Below, in pieces: positions 29,331 through 38,922 of a stretch of 64,000 bases of DNA (positions are counted from its first letter, which is position 1; each line of letters starts with the position of its first letter). This DNA comes from Virgibacillus litoralis (GTDB lineage: Bacteria; Bacillota; Bacilli; Bacillales; Amphibacillaceae). The notes under the pieces are model-generated. The model ran no database searches. It saw only the letters and a list, made by a program, of their open reading frames with translations, and was not told where the DNA came from. The stretch covers positions 82,792 to 146,791 of the forward strand of contig NZ_JAGGKK010000010.1 in the NCBI RefSeq assembly GCF_017873675.1, in the 5' to 3' direction. Made by a program: the position numbers and the translations under genes.

Positions 29331-29363
29331 ATACCCCCTTCCTTATAGTGGAGGGGGTTTATA
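29331..29363 (+). terminator. rodZ terminator-like hairpin
   Basis: ACCCCCTTCC / GGAGGGGGT stem with a single bulged base and a 7-base loop, followed by TTTAT; weak T-run. Confidence 0.6.
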
Positions 29364-29381
29364 CCGTAGGAGGAAATAGTT

Positions 29382-29960
29382 GTGAATATACCAAATAAAA
29401 TCACGCTCTCACGTATATTTTTAATCCCAATTTTCATTATTCTATTAAGTGTTCCATTCGACTGGGGGGTATGGAGCATTGGCGAGTCATCTCTCCCTGT
29501 ATCACATCTTGCTGCGGCAATTTTATTTATCGTTGCTTCAACAACTGACTGGGTGGATGGCTATTACGCCAGGAAGTATAATTTAGTCACAAATTTAGGG
29601 AAATTCTTGGATCCACTAGCAGATAAACTGCTTGTAGCTACTGCACTCATTTTACTTGTTGAACTAGGACTGGCACCTGCATGGGTTACGATTATAATTA
29701 TTAGTAGAGAATTTGCAATTACTGGTCTGCGTTTGGTAGCTGCTGGTGAGGGAGTAGTCTTAGCAGCTGGCAGCATGGGGAAGTTAAAAACAGTAACTCA
29801 AATGGTTGCGATTGCGGCATTACTGCTTCATAATTTTCCATTTTCATATATGGGATTACCCTTTGCTACTATAATGCTGTATGTAGCTTTGTTCTTTACC
29901 ATTTTATCAGGTTATGATTACTTTGTTAAAAATTGGCATGTTATGAGGGATTCAAAATGA
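29382..29960 (+). CDS. pgsA: CDP-diacylglycerol-glycerol-3-phosphate 3-phosphatidyltransferase
   Basis: Makes phosphatidylglycerol phosphate at the membrane. The 192-residue integral protein contains the CDP-alcohol phosphotransferase signature DG-x2-AR-x8-G-x3-D-x3-D, starting at DGYYARKYN and ending in DPLAD (about residues 58-81). GTG start after AGGAGG. The gene overlaps cinA by 4 bases. Confidence 0.96.
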   Translation: MNIPNKITLSRIFLIPIFIILLSVPFDWGVWSIGESSLPVSHLAAAILFIVASTTDWVDGYYARKYNLVTNLGKFLDPLADKLLVATALILLVELGLAPAWVTIIIISREFAITGLRLVAAGEGVVLAAGSMGKLKTVTQMVAIAALLLHNFPFSYMGLPFATIMLYVALFFTILSGYDYFVKNWHVMRDSK

Positions 29961-31204
29961 CGAAACAGTTTCGAACAGAAATTATTGCAGTGGGTACAGA
30001 GCTATTATTGGGACAGATTGCTAACACAAACGCTCAGTGGATGTCCGAAAAACTGGCAACGATAGGAATGAATGTATTTCATCATTCAGTAGTGGGAGAT
30101 AACCTGCAAAGAGTGAGGGAACAGTTTGAGCATTCAAAGAGCCGGGCAGATATTATAATTGTTACTGGTGGATTAGGTCCGACTGAGGATGACTTAACAA
30201 GAGAAGCTTTTCAGAAAATCGCCAAAAGGGATATAATTGTACACCGACCATCAATGGAAAAAATAGAGGCGTTTTATAGGAATCAAAAATCTAAAATGAC
30301 CCCGAACAACCGAAAACAAGCGCGCGTATTTACTGGTGCTGACGTAATTGAAAATACCGTGGGGATGGCACCAGGAATGATTGTATCTGAAAACGATACA
30401 ACTTGGATTTTTTTGCCTGGTGTACCAAGAGAAATGAAACAGATGATGTCGGATAAGGTAATGCCGTATCTTCAGCAACTAACAGGGGAAAGCTCAGTTA
30501 TTAAATCCACAATGCTACGATTTATTGGCATTGGTGAGTCACAGCTCGAGGATGAACTTAGTGATATTATTCAAAATCAAAGTAATCCCACGATTGCTCC
30601 TTTGGCACAAAGTGAAGGTATAGCTATTAGGCTTACTGCTAAGGCGAACACACAAGAAGAGGCTTCCAATTTAATCAGCAAGACAAGGCTGCAAATTCAA
30701 GCCAAAGTAGGAGACCACATGTACGGAGCCGATGAGCAAACAATAGAGGAGAACGTGTTTGCCTTATTAAAAGCTCAAAATAAGTACATAGGTGCTGCTG
30801 AAAGCTTAACAGGAGGTATGTTTACTGAAAAGCTTATAGCTGTTGAGGGTACTTCTAAAGTATGCCGTGGCGGACTAGTCTGTTATGATACAAACGTTAA
30901 AGAAAATGTTTTGCATATTTCGCCTGAAACTATTAGACAGTTTGGAACGGTCAGTGATGAATGTGCTGCAGAAATGGCCAGAAACATTTGTACCCTTTTA
31001 GATTCAGATATAGGTATTAGCTTTACGGGAGCAGCTGGACCGGATAGTGTGGAAGGCCATCCTCCTGGAACTGTTTTCATCGCAATTTATGACGGTTCTA
31101 ATGATAGTATTGTAAGAAAATATACATTCCAGGGCAGTCGGCAAGCTATACGAAAAAAAGCCACTTTAAAAGGGTTTGAACTTTTGTATAATTTATTGAA
31201 ATAG
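29957..31204 (+). CDS. cinA: Competence/damage-inducible protein CinA (NMN deamidase family)
   Basis: 415-residue protein with the N-terminal MoCF-like domain (IIAVGTELLLGQI, VTGGLGPTEDDLTRE) and the C-terminal CinA/nicotinamide-nucleotide amidase domain (AAESLTGGMFTEKL, SFTGAAGPD). ATG 29957 overlaps the pgsA TGA and has GAGGGA upstream; the in-frame upstream ATG would lie inside pgsA. Next to recA as in many Firmicutes. Confidence 0.95.
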   Translation: MTKQFRTEIIAVGTELLLGQIANTNAQWMSEKLATIGMNVFHHSVVGDNLQRVREQFEHSKSRADIIIVTGGLGPTEDDLTREAFQKIAKRDIIVHRPSMEKIEAFYRNQKSKMTPNNRKQARVFTGADVIENTVGMAPGMIVSENDTTWIFLPGVPREMKQMMSDKVMPYLQQLTGESSVIKSTMLRFIGIGESQLEDELSDIIQNQSNPTIAPLAQSEGIAIRLTAKANTQEEASNLISKTRLQIQAKVGDHMYGADEQTIEENVFALLKAQNKYIGAAESLTGGMFTEKLIAVEGTSKVCRGGLVCYDTNVKENVLHISPETIRQFGTVSDECAAEMARNICTLLDSDIGISFTGAAGPDSVEGHPPGTVFIAIYDGSNDSIVRKYTFQGSRQAIRKKATLKGFELLYNLLK

Positions 31205-31321
31205 AATTTTTGAATCATGAATTTACTGGGAAATTGTATTTTCAGAGTCTAATAATCTAGTAAAAACCAATTTTCCCGTTTAATGAACCTCGGAAAATGA
31301 GAACATTTATTCGTTCTTTTC

Positions 31322-31350
31322 TTGGCAAATCATGAAAAACAAGGTATGAT
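31322..31350 (+). promoter_or_regulatory. recA sigma-A promoter
   Basis: TTGGCA at 31322-31327, a 17-base spacer and TATGAT at 31345-31350. A GAAC-N8-GTTC palindrome (31301-31316) lies just upstream of the -35; its spacing differs from the LexA consensus GAAC-N4-GTTC, so its role is uncertain. Confidence 0.75.
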
Positions 31351-31380
31351 GTAGATAGTTAATTAAAGGAGGTAAGCTCG

Positions 31381-32415
31381 TTGGGAGATAAAAAACAAGC
31401 TTTAGATATGGCGTTAAAACAAATTGAAAAACAATTCGGTAAAGGTTCTGTTATGAAGTTAGGTGAACAGGCTGAACAAAAGATCGCAACAATTCCAAGT
31501 GGTTCGCTTGCATTGGACGTAGCCTTAGGTATTGGTGGATATCCGAGAGGACGAGTAGTAGAAATATATGGACCAGAATCTTCTGGTAAAACAACTGTTG
31601 CTCTTCACGCAATTGCTGAAGCCCAACGAAAAGGTGGACATGCAGCATTTATAGATGCGGAGCATGCACTTGACCCTACATATGCGCGAGCATTAGGGGT
31701 GAATATAGATGAATTACTATTATCTCAGCCAGATACCGGTGAGCAAGCTTTGGAAATTGCTGAGGCACTTGTGCGCAGTGGCGCTGTAGATATAGTTGTT
31801 GTTGACTCGGTTGCTGCCCTAGTTCCCAAAGCGGAAATTGAAGGTGAAATGGGTGACGCGCATGTGGGCTTGCAGGCACGACTTATGTCACAAGCGCTTA
31901 GAAAACTATCAGGTGCAATTAATAAATCAAAGACAACTGCTATATTCATTAACCAGATCAGAGAAAAGGTTGGGGTTATGTTTGGTAATCCGGAAACAAC
32001 TCCTGGTGGTCGCGCACTGAAATTCTATGCATCTGTTAGATTGGAAGTTCGCCGTGCGGAGACATTGAAACAGGGAAATGATATGGTTGGTAATAAAACA
32101 CGAATAAAAGTGGTTAAGAATAAAGTAGCGCCACCTTTCAAGAAGGCGGAGGTCGACATTATGTATGGGGAAGGTATTTCCAAAGAGGGCGAAATAATAG
32201 ATGTTGGATCTGACCTTGATATAGTTCAAAAAAGTGGTGCATGGTATTCCTATAATGGAGATAGGCTTGGACAAGGCCGGGAAAATGCAAAAGAATATCT
32301 GAAGGCTAATGAAAATGTCATGACAGAACTACATGGAATGATTCGTCAGCATTATAATTTAGATGAACAGCCAGAAGAAACAGAAGAAAAGGGACAGGAA
32401 AGCTTAGATGTATAA
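31381..32415 (+). CDS. recA: Recombinase RecA
   Basis: Strand-exchange ATPase and co-protease for LexA self-cleavage. The 344-residue protein has Walker [10 protein letters not shown] (about residues 65-73), [21 protein letters not shown], and the L2-type region [25 protein letters not shown]. The C-terminus is acidic. TTG start after AAAGGAGG. Terminator at 32432. Confidence 0.98.
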   Translation: MGDKKQALDMALKQIEKQFGKGSVMKLGEQAEQKIATIPSGSLALDVALGIGGYPRGRVVEIYGPESSGKTTVALHAIAEAQRKGGHAAFIDAEHALDPTYARALGVNIDELLLSQPDTGEQALEIAEALVRSGAVDIVVVDSVAALVPKAEIEGEMGDAHVGLQARLMSQALRKLSGAINKSKTTAIFINQIREKVGVMFGNPETTPGGRALKFYASVRLEVRRAETLKQGNDMVGNKTRIKVVKNKVAPPFKKAEVDIMYGEGISKEGEIIDVGSDLDIVQKSGAWYSYNGDRLGQGRENAKEYLKANENVMTELHGMIRQHYNLDEQPEETEEKGQESLDV

Positions 32416-32431
32416 GAATATTTAACTACTT

Positions 32432-32470
32432 AAATCCTTTGCTGGTAATTACTGGCAAAGGATTTATTAT
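32432..32470 (+). terminator. recA terminator
   Basis: 11-bp stem AAATCCTTTGC / GCAAAGGATTT with a 12-base loop, followed by an AT-rich tail. Confidence 0.75.
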
Positions 32471-32501
32471 TTTGAGAGCGATTGCTAATTGTTACGATTC
32501 C

Positions 32502-32530
32502 TTGACATTGGCTATACGGACAATTACAAT
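32502..32530 (+). promoter_or_regulatory. Candidate sigma-A promoter for rny
   Basis: Consensus TTGACA at 32502-32507, 17-base spacer, TACAAT at 32525-32530. A second TATAAT lies at about 32538. A leader of more than 100 AT-rich bases precedes the rny ribosome-binding site. Confidence 0.65.
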
Positions 32531-32646
32531 TAAATTGTATAATTTTATATTTTTTATTATACAATTTTATTTATTTATTATTGAACATTGTACATGCCGA
32601 CAATAATGAATTGTTGTACAACTTATAGCAATAGGAGGTGAACCCC

Positions 32647-34206
32647 ATGGACAGTCCCTTAATCATCTCCATTTTGCTTGCCGTAATCGTCGGTATTGTT
32701 GTTGGTTATCTGATTCGTAAATCTATTGCAGAAGCTAAGATTTCCAGTGCGGAAAATTTAGCTAAACAAATAGTAGATGAAGCACACCGAAATGCAGATG
32801 CCTCTAAAAAAGAGGCACTTCTTGAAGCGAAGGATGAAAATCATAAACTTCGCCAGCAGACAGAAGATGACTTACGTGAACGTCGAACAGAAGTGCAAAA
32901 GCAAGAAAATCGTCTGATGCAAAAAGAAGAAAATCTGGACAGAAAAAGTGAAACGCTGGATAAGCGAGAGCTCTTGTTAGAGAAGAAGGAACAATCACTA
33001 ACAGAAAAACAACAACAAATTGAAGAAATGGAAAGCAAAGTGGAAGCTGTAATTCAAGAGCAGCAAACGGAGCTTGAACGCATTTCAGGGTATACAACTG
33101 ATCAGGCAAGACAGATAATTTTAGAGCGAGTTGAACAAGAGGTTAGTCATGAATCAGCATTAATGATTAAAGAAGCTGAAAATCGTGCGAAAGAGGAAGC
33201 AGATAAGAAAGCCAAAAGCATTCTTTCGTTAGCCTTACAGCGTTGCGCGGCAGACCATGTAGCTGAAACAACTGTATCTGTTGTAAATCTTCCTAATGAC
33301 GAAATGAAAGGTCGAATTATCGGCCGTGAAGGTCGTAATATTCGAACTTTAGAAACGCTTACCGGCATTGACTTAATTATTGATGATACACCGGAAGCAG
33401 TAATTCTGTCAGGTTTTGATCCAATACGTCGAGAGACAGCTCGTATGGCTCTAGAGAAACTCGTACAAGACGGTAGAATACACCCTGCAAGAATAGAAGA
33501 GATGGTGGATAAAGCCAGACGTGAAGTAGATGAATATATACGGGAAATTGGAGAGGAAACAACGTTTGAAGTTGGAGTACACGGATTACATCCAGATTTA
33601 GTTAAAATACTTGGTCGCCTAAAATATCGTACAAGCTATGGTCAAAATGTGTTAAAGCATTCTACAGAGGTAGCGTATCTCTCCGGACTGCTTGCTGCTG
33701 AGTTAGGTGAAGATGAAACACTTGCAAGAAGAGCTGGCTTACTTCATGACATTGGTAAAGCTATTGATCATGAAGTAGAGGGAAGTCATGTTGAAATTGG
33801 GAAAGAACTAGGAATTAAATACAAGGAACATGAAGTTGTCATTAATTCTATTGCTTCTCACCATGGCGATGAAGAAGCTACTTCCATTATTTCCGTTTTA
33901 GTTGCTGCAGCAGATGCACTATCCGCTGCACGCCCTGGAGCAAGAAGTGAAACATTGGAAAATTACATCAAGCGTCTTGAAAAACTGGAAGAAATATCAG
34001 AGTCGTTTACAGGTGTGGAAAAGTCATTCGCTATTCAGGCGGGAAGAGAAATTAGAATTATGGTTAAACCCGATGAAATTGACGACATTGATTCAGTCAA
34101 AATCGCAAGGGATATTCGTAAGCGAATTGAAGGCGAATTGGACTACCCAGGTCATATTAAAGTAACTGTTATCAGAGAAACAAGAGCAGTTGAATATGCT
34201 AAATAG
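32647..34206 (+). CDS. rny: Ribonuclease Y
   Basis: Membrane-anchored endoribonuclease that starts mRNA decay. The 519-residue protein has an N-terminal membrane span (residues 5-25), a long coiled coil rich in Glu/Lys/Gln to about 195, a KH domain ([19 protein letters not shown]) and an HD domain with the metal motif HDIGKA. I use ATG 32647, 6 bases after AGGAGGTGA; the GTG at 32638 is part of that site. Partners in this window are PNPase and the YmcA complex. Confidence 0.97.
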   Translation: MDSPLIISILLAVIVGIVVGYLIRKSIAEAKISSAENLAKQIVDEAHRNADASKKEALLEAKDENHKLRQQTEDDLRERRTEVQKQENRLMQKEENLDRKSETLDKRELLLEKKEQSLTEKQQQIEEMESKVEAVIQEQQTELERISGYTTDQARQIILERVEQEVSHESALMIKEAENRAKEEADKKAKSILSLALQRCAADHVAETTVSVVNLPNDEMKGRIIGREGRNIRTLETLTGIDLIIDDTPEAVILSGFDPIRRETARMALEKLVQDGRIHPARIEEMVDKARREVDEYIREIGEETTFEVGVHGLHPDLVKILGRLKYRTSYGQNVLKHSTEVAYLSGLLAAELGEDETLARRAGLLHDIGKAIDHEVEGSHVEIGKELGIKYKEHEVVINSIASHHGDEEATSIISVLVAAADALSAARPGARSETLENYIKRLEKLEEISESFTGVEKSFAIQAGREIRIMVKPDEIDDIDSVKIARDIRKRIEGELDYPGHIKVTVIRETRAVEYAK

Positions 34207-34227
34207 TGACCAATAAGATACGAGACT

Positions 34228-34260
34228 AATAAAAGCGGCCAGCTGGTCGCTTTTATTTTT
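34228..34260 (+). terminator. rny terminator
   Basis: Stem AATAAAAGCGGCC / GGTCGCTTTTATT with an AGCT loop and a T-run. Confidence 0.85.
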
Positions 34261-34318
34261 GCTTTACAGTATAATTTGAGTGTGAAACATATTATTACTC
34301 GTTAGGATGAGAAAAATT

Positions 34319-35116
34319 ATGAAAATATTATTTATCGGTGATGTAGCAGGATCTCCTGGAAGGGATATGGTTCAGCATTATCTACCAAAATTAAAAGAAA
34401 AACACCGTCCACATATAACTATTGTTAATGGGGAAAACGCAGCATCCGGAAAAGGGATTACTGAAAAAATTTATAAGCAATTTCTTGAGTGGGGTGCTCA
34501 GGTTGTTACAATGGGGAACCATACTTGGGATAAAAAAGAAATTTTTGAATTTATAGATGACGCCAAGAATATGATTCGGCCGGCAAACTTCCCAGAGGGT
34601 ACACCCGGGAAAGGGCTTAAATTTGTGAACTTAAATGGAACTGAAATTGCTGTAATTAATATGCAGGGACGTACCTTTTTACCTGCACTTGATGATCCGT
34701 TTCGTAAAATGGATGAACTAATTGAAGAAGCCAAAAAACGAACAAGTATTATTTTTGTAGATTTTCATGCAGAAGCTACAAGTGAAAAACAGGCAATGGG
34801 GTGGTACCTGGATGGCCGAGTCAGTGCAGTTGTTGGTACACACACACATACTCAGACTGCTGACGACCGAATTTTGCCACAAGGAACAGCATATATTACG
34901 GATGTTGGGATGACTGGACCTTATGATTCCGTATTAGGTATGGAAAAGGAAGCAGTTTTGAAAAAGTTCCTCACAAGTTTACCAGTACGTTTTGAAATTG
35001 ACACAAAGGGAAGAACTCAGTTAAATGGTTTTTTAGTTACAATAAATGATAAAACCGGAAAGGCATCTAAGGTTGAGCGTATTTTAATAAACGATGACCA
35101 TCCATTCTTTGGTTGA
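34319..35116 (+). CDS. ymdB: YmdB metallophosphoesterase
   Basis: 265-residue calcineurin-like phosphoesterase with MKILFIGDVAGSPGRDMV, NGENAASGKGIT, MGNHTWDKKE and GTHTHTQTADD metal-binding segments. B. subtilis YmdB acts on cyclic nucleotides and affects biofilm versus motility decisions. Start taken at ATG 34319 by alignment to the family N-terminus; the ATG at 34307 is in the ribosome-binding region. Confidence 0.94.
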   Translation: MKILFIGDVAGSPGRDMVQHYLPKLKEKHRPHITIVNGENAASGKGITEKIYKQFLEWGAQVVTMGNHTWDKKEIFEFIDDAKNMIRPANFPEGTPGKGLKFVNLNGTEIAVINMQGRTFLPALDDPFRKMDELIEEAKKRTSIIFVDFHAEATSEKQAMGWYLDGRVSAVVGTHTHTQTADDRILPQGTAYITDVGMTGPYDSVLGMEKEAVLKKFLTSLPVRFEIDTKGRTQLNGFLVTINDKTGKASKVERILINDDHPFFG

Positions 35117-35222
35117 TTATTTGAATGTTTAGAATTATTGATGCATAATAAGGTAATAAGCTATCATCTCCAAGAATATAGTAGCAATAGAACTACAATA
35201 GTAATTGAAGGAGGTACTAGTA

Positions 35223-35483
35223 ATGGAAGTATTGAAAGTTTCAGCAAAATCAAATCCAAATTCAGTAGCAGGTGCACTTGCGAATGTCTTACGGGAACGT
35301 GGAACAGCGGAAATGCAGGCGATTGGCGCGGGTGCATTAAACCAGTCCGTCAAAGCGGTAGCGATTGCCAGAGGATTTGTAGCGCCAAGTGGAGTTGATT
35401 TAATTTGTATTCCGGCTTTTACTGATATTATGATTGATGAGGAAGAACGTACTGCGATTAAACTAATTGTAGAACCTAGATAA
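35223..35483 (+). CDS. spoVS: Stage V sporulation protein S
   Basis: 86-residue Alba-like protein, near invariant in spore formers: MEVLKVSAKSNPNSVAGALA and GAGALNQSVKAVAIARGFV. It affects septation and coat formation during sporulation. ATG 35223 is preceded by AAGGAGGT; an in-frame ATG at 35205 lies before that site. It follows ymdB as in B. subtilis. Confidence 0.97.
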   Translation: MEVLKVSAKSNPNSVAGALANVLRERGTAEMQAIGAGALNQSVKAVAIARGFVAPSGVDLICIPAFTDIMIDEEERTAIKLIVEPR

Positions 35484-35502
35484 CTTACTAAATATAATAT
35501 TA

Positions 35503-35534
35503 AGTGTTGCGCTAAGCTGCGTAACACTATTTTT
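35503..35534 (+). terminator. spoVS terminator
   Basis: 10-bp stem AGTGTTGCGC / GCGTAACACT (one wobble), followed by ATTTTT. Confidence 0.8.
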
Positions 35535-35685
35535 ATGACAAATTAAGTAAACTTTTTATTTTCAGGTGGTTTTTCTTTGCACTGAACTGCTCATGTATTG
35601 TTTAATTTGCCTATAGCCTTTATAATTTAATAATGTACATCTATGTCATTAATAGTGTTTTATATATAAGAAAGGAGTTTCGTTA

Positions 35686-37266
35686 ATGAATGAGCAGCAA
35701 CGGAAGGACCAGTCACAAATAAAGCAAACTGAAAATCCAACGGACATAAAATCCGGATCGGATAATATGAATCGGTTAAAAAATACTTCCAGCGACGACA
35801 TTATTTCAAAGTATTTTGAAACGACATATGAGCCACCAAATTTAAATAAGGCACGTAAACGTGGACGTGATGATGTGAAAGTTCATTATGACTTTGAAAT
35901 CCCTGAGGGTATGGATAAAATTGGAGAGGGAAAGAAATTCATGATTCGTACATATGGATGTCAGATGAATGAGCATGATACAGAGGTCATGGCAGGTATT
36001 CTGACCGAGATGGGTTATGAATCAACTTCTGATACCAAAGAAGCAGATATTATTTTATTAAATACCTGTGCAATTCGCGAAAATGCGGAAAACAAAGTGT
36101 TTGGTGAAATTGGTCACCTAAAACCACTTAAATTGGAGAATCCAGATCTAATTCTTGGTGTATGTGGTTGTATGTCACAGGAAGAATCTGTTGTAAATCG
36201 GATTTTGAAAAAACATCCGCAAATTGATTTGATTTTTGGGACGCATAATATCCACCGCATCCCACATTTAGTAAAAGAAGCTATGTTTGGAAAAGAAAAG
36301 ATCGTAGAAGTATGGTCTAAAGAGGGCGACATTATTGAAAACCTCCCTAAAGCACGAAAAGGAAATATAAAAGCATGGGTAAATATTATGTACGGGTGTG
36401 ATAAGTTTTGTACCTATTGTATAGTACCTATGACGCGCGGGAAAGAGCGTAGCCGTAAACCGGAGGATATTATCCAGGAAGTAAGGCATCTAGCAGCGCA
36501 GGGCTATAAAGAAGTCACTTTGCTTGGCCAAAATGTAAATGCATACGGAAAAGATTTAGAAGAATTGTCATATGGTTTAGGAGATTTGATGAATGATATT
36601 CACAAAATTGATATTCCCCGTGTGCGCTTTACAACATCACACCCAAGAGATTTTGATGACCGCTTAATTGAGGTATTAGCACAGGGCGGGAATTTGCTTG
36701 ATCATATCCATCTTCCTGTCCAGTCCGGCAGCAGTGAGGTTCTAAAGAAAATGAATCGTAAATATACACGTGAAGAATATTTAGAGCTTGTTCGCAAAAT
36801 ACGTGAAGCTATGCCTAATGCAACCCTCACTACCGATATTATTGTTGGCTTTCCAAACGAAACTGAAGAACAATTCGAGGAAACAATGACATTAGTAGAA
36901 GAAGTTGGATTTGAAGCAGCATATACATTTATTTATTCACCTCGTGACGGTACTCCAGCTGCCAGAAAGACAGATGACGTACCGGAAGAAGTGAAAAAAC
37001 AGCGATTATATCGTTTAAATGATCTTGTTAACAAACAGTCAGCAGAATCAATGAAAACTTATGATAATAAGATTGTTAAAGTTCTTGTCGATGGTGAGAG
37101 TAAGAAAAATCCAGATATTCTTGCAGGCTATACAGAAAGAAATAAACTGGTAAACTTTCAAGGTCCTAAATCAGCAATTGGTAAAATTGTTGAAGTCGAA
37201 ATTACCGAATCCAAAACATGGTCATTAAATGGTATAATGGTAGAAAATACAGTTGAGGTGAATTGA
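35686..37266 (+). CDS. miaB: tRNA-2-methylthio-N6-dimethylallyladenosine synthase
   Basis: Radical-SAM methylthiotransferase that adds the methylthio group to i6A37; its substrate is made by MiaA, also in this window. 526 residues: a polar N-terminal extension of about 80, the UPF0004 domain with cluster cysteines ([28 protein letters not shown]), the radical SAM motif CDKFCTYC, and a TRAM domain at the C-terminus. AAAGGAG precedes the ATG. ymcA follows after one base. Confidence 0.96.
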   Translation: MNEQQRKDQSQIKQTENPTDIKSGSDNMNRLKNTSSDDIISKYFETTYEPPNLNKARKRGRDDVKVHYDFEIPEGMDKIGEGKKFMIRTYGCQMNEHDTEVMAGILTEMGYESTSDTKEADIILLNTCAIRENAENKVFGEIGHLKPLKLENPDLILGVCGCMSQEESVVNRILKKHPQIDLIFGTHNIHRIPHLVKEAMFGKEKIVEVWSKEGDIIENLPKARKGNIKAWVNIMYGCDKFCTYCIVPMTRGKERSRKPEDIIQEVRHLAAQGYKEVTLLGQNVNAYGKDLEELSYGLGDLMNDIHKIDIPRVRFTTSHPRDFDDRLIEVLAQGGNLLDHIHLPVQSGSSEVLKKMNRKYTREEYLELVRKIREAMPNATLTTDIIVGFPNETEEQFEETMTLVEEVGFEAAYTFIYSPRDGTPAARKTDDVPEEVKKQRLYRLNDLVNKQSAESMKTYDNKIVKVLVDGESKKNPDILAGYTERNKLVNFQGPKSAIGKIVEVEITESKTWSLNGIMVENTVEVN

Positions 37267-37267
37267 T

Positions 37268-37696
37268 ATGGCTGAATATACACGCAAACAAGTGCTTGAC
37301 GAAGCAAAAGGTTTGGCACAGATGCTGGCTAGCACAGAAGAGATTGATCGTTTTAAACAAGTTGAGGCAAAAATAAACAATAATAAAAAAGTACAACAAT
37401 TAATAACTAAAATTAAAACCCTGCAGAAGCAAGCAGTTAATTTTCAGGCTTATGAAAAAACAGAAGCATTGAAAAAGGTAGAAGCTGAAATTGACCGTTT
37501 GCAAGCTGAAATTGATGATATTCCAGTGGTACAGGAATTCAAAGAAACGCAAATTGTAGTTAATGATATTTTACAATTGGTTTCTGGAACAATTGCCCGT
37601 GAAGTAACAAATGATGTTATCTCATCTACTGGTGGTGACCTTTTATCAGGTGAAACAGGTTCTAAGACAAATAACGGCTCAGCATGCAGCCATTAA
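37268..37696 (+). CDS. ymcA: YmcA (RicA), RNase Y specificity factor subunit
   Basis: 142-residue helical protein; in B. subtilis YmcA, YlbF and YaaT form a complex that modulates RNase Y and the Spo0A phosphorelay. It has the KVQQLITKIKTLQKQAVNFQAYEKTEALKKVE region and the conserved TSTGGDLL-type C-terminus (here SSTGGDLLSGETGSK). The only cysteine is near the end (ACSH), as in B. subtilis. It is joined to miaB; terminator after it. Confidence 0.94.
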   Translation: MAEYTRKQVLDEAKGLAQMLASTEEIDRFKQVEAKINNNKKVQQLITKIKTLQKQAVNFQAYEKTEALKKVEAEIDRLQAEIDDIPVVQEFKETQIVVNDILQLVSGTIAREVTNDVISSTGGDLLSGETGSKTNNGSACSH

Positions 37697-37703
37697 TTTG
37701 ATG

Positions 37704-37733
37704 CCAGGCAGGAAATTTTTCTTGCCTGGTTTT
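37704..37733 (+). terminator. ymcA terminator
   Basis: CCAGGCA / TGCCTGG stem extended by A-T pairs, followed by TTTT. Confidence 0.75.
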
Positions 37734-37869
37734 CCTTATGGCAATAGCCTTTGAATGGTTTTTAAGAAAAGTTATCACTAATCTTTACGTCCTTTTACAC
37801 AATAGCTATGCACTATAGGTATTTGTCTTGCATAAAATGACTATGAAAAAAGAGGAGGTAAACGAAATT

Positions 37870-38439
37870 ATGACTTTTCTTGATCAAGAATTTAGAGAAA
37901 TCATTACGAAAGCTGTTTGTGGTAAGGGTAGAAAGTTCACGCAGGCTACTCACAATATCTCGCCGTCACATAGACCATCAAGCATCCTTGGCTGCTGGGT
38001 GATTAATCATTTGTATAATGCCAAGAAAAAATCAGAAGAAACTGTAGAGATAAATGGTAGCTACGATATTAATATTTGGTATTCGTACAATGACAATACA
38101 AAAACCGAGGTGGTAACAGAACGTGTAACGTATTGTGATTATATTCCACTATCTGTTAAGGATGAGAATTGTCTGAGTGACGATTATGATGTCATTGCCA
38201 AAGTTATTCAACAGCCGAATTGTTTGGAATGCCAGATTGCCAACCAAGGTCATAAAATAGTTGTAGAAATAGAGCGCGAATTTGTTGTTCAAATAATTGG
38301 CGAAACAAAGGTTAAAGTAAGGGTAAATCCTAAAGGTTTCAACGATAATTTTGATGATGACGATTGGGGATTTGACATAACAGATGACGAGTTAAGTGAT
38401 GTCAGTCCAGATTTTGTGAACGATAAGGCGAAAGACTAA
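37870..38439 (+). CDS. cotE: Outer spore coat morphogenetic protein CotE
   Basis: CotE organises assembly of the outer coat around the forespore. The 189-residue protein has [44 protein letters not shown] and a strongly acidic C-terminus. ATG 37870 follows GAGGAGGTAA. CATAAAATG at 37831 with AC 17 bases upstream nearly fits a sigma-K promoter, consistent with mother-cell expression, but that is weak evidence. Adjacent to ymcA as in B. subtilis. Confidence 0.96.
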   Translation: MTFLDQEFREIITKAVCGKGRKFTQATHNISPSHRPSSILGCWVINHLYNAKKKSEETVEINGSYDINIWYSYNDNTKTEVVTERVTYCDYIPLSVKDENCLSDDYDVIAKVIQQPNCLECQIANQGHKIVVEIEREFVVQIIGETKVKVRVNPKGFNDNFDDDDWGFDITDDELSDVSPDFVNDKAKD

Positions 38440-38441
38440 GG

Positions 38442-38476
38442 AACTTACGAGGGTTAATTCTCTCGTAAGTTTTTTT
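38442..38476 (+). terminator. cotE terminator
   Basis: Perfect 10-bp stem AACTTACGAG / CTCGTAAGTT with a 10-base loop and seven T. Confidence 0.92.
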
Positions 38477-38483
38477 GTTGTTT

Positions 38484-38700
38484 AGCGTACTATAAAATTT
38501 AATTGCTGTGGAGAACTGAATTTCCGAATCAGCGACGTCCAGCTCCGACGTACAGGACGTACTAGTGCCGGTGACGCCACAGGACGTGGCGTTCTCACCG
38601 ACCAGCGCCTAGCACCTAGTGGACTTACCTCCTCGTGTCTACGATAAGAAATAAAGGATGTTCGAAAAAACCACCACATCCTGTGGCAACGTCGACCTAC
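38484..38700. repeat. GC-richer composite intergenic repeat with RUCCU-loop hairpins
   Basis: Part of the 483-base gap between cotE and mutS. The left block (38488-38540, ATAAAATTTAA, TGCTGTGGA, CGAATCAGCGACGTCC) recurs at 57867-57915. It continues with hairpins that on the - strand read GTAC-GTCCT-GTAC and GCCAC-GTCCT-GTGGC, the latter inside CGGTGA/TCACCG, and on the + strand CCAC-ATCCT-GTGG at 38682-38694. Local base composition is clearly richer in G and C than the surroundings. No ORF is supported here. Confidence 0.7.
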
Positions 38701-38708
38701 TTTGTTCG

Positions 38709-38782
38709 CAAATAAGAAAGTATAAATACTTTCTTACTGCGTAAGTGCAACTAAGGCTTGGCGATAAGTCAAGTTTTCTAAC
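38709..38782 (+). repeat. Structured intergenic repeat, copy 4 (full, short module B)
   Basis: Module A with a perfect AAGAAAGTAT/ATACTTTCTT stem and CTGCGTAAGTGCAAC; module B lacks the upstream arm and keeps only CTTGGC-GATAA-GTCAAG (one G-T pair) then TTTTCTAAC. It lies 3' of the composite repeat. Confidence 0.85.
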
Positions 38783-38875
38783 AATCGTGAGTTGCGGTTT
38801 CATATAAACTTAGCAAGCATTTAGGAAACAGCTTTTATATATGAAAGGGGGAAGTCGATTTATGTCTACAAATTA

Positions 38876-38884
38876 TGCTATAAT
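38876..38884 (+). promoter_or_regulatory. Extended -10 promoter for mutSL
   Basis: TGCTATAAT at 38876-38884, identical to the extended -10 upstream of spoIIIE; the -35 region is weak. The mutS start is 39 bases downstream. Confidence 0.55.
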
Positions 38885-38922
38885 TGTACATTATATTCGG
38901 TATATTTTTGGAGGATTAACTT

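Noticed and set aside
31301..31316. GAACATTTATTCGTTC upstream of recA as a LexA box
   Set aside because: The half-sites are right but the spacing is 8 instead of 4, unlike the three boxes near lexA. I note it in the recA promoter entry but do not call it a LexA operator.
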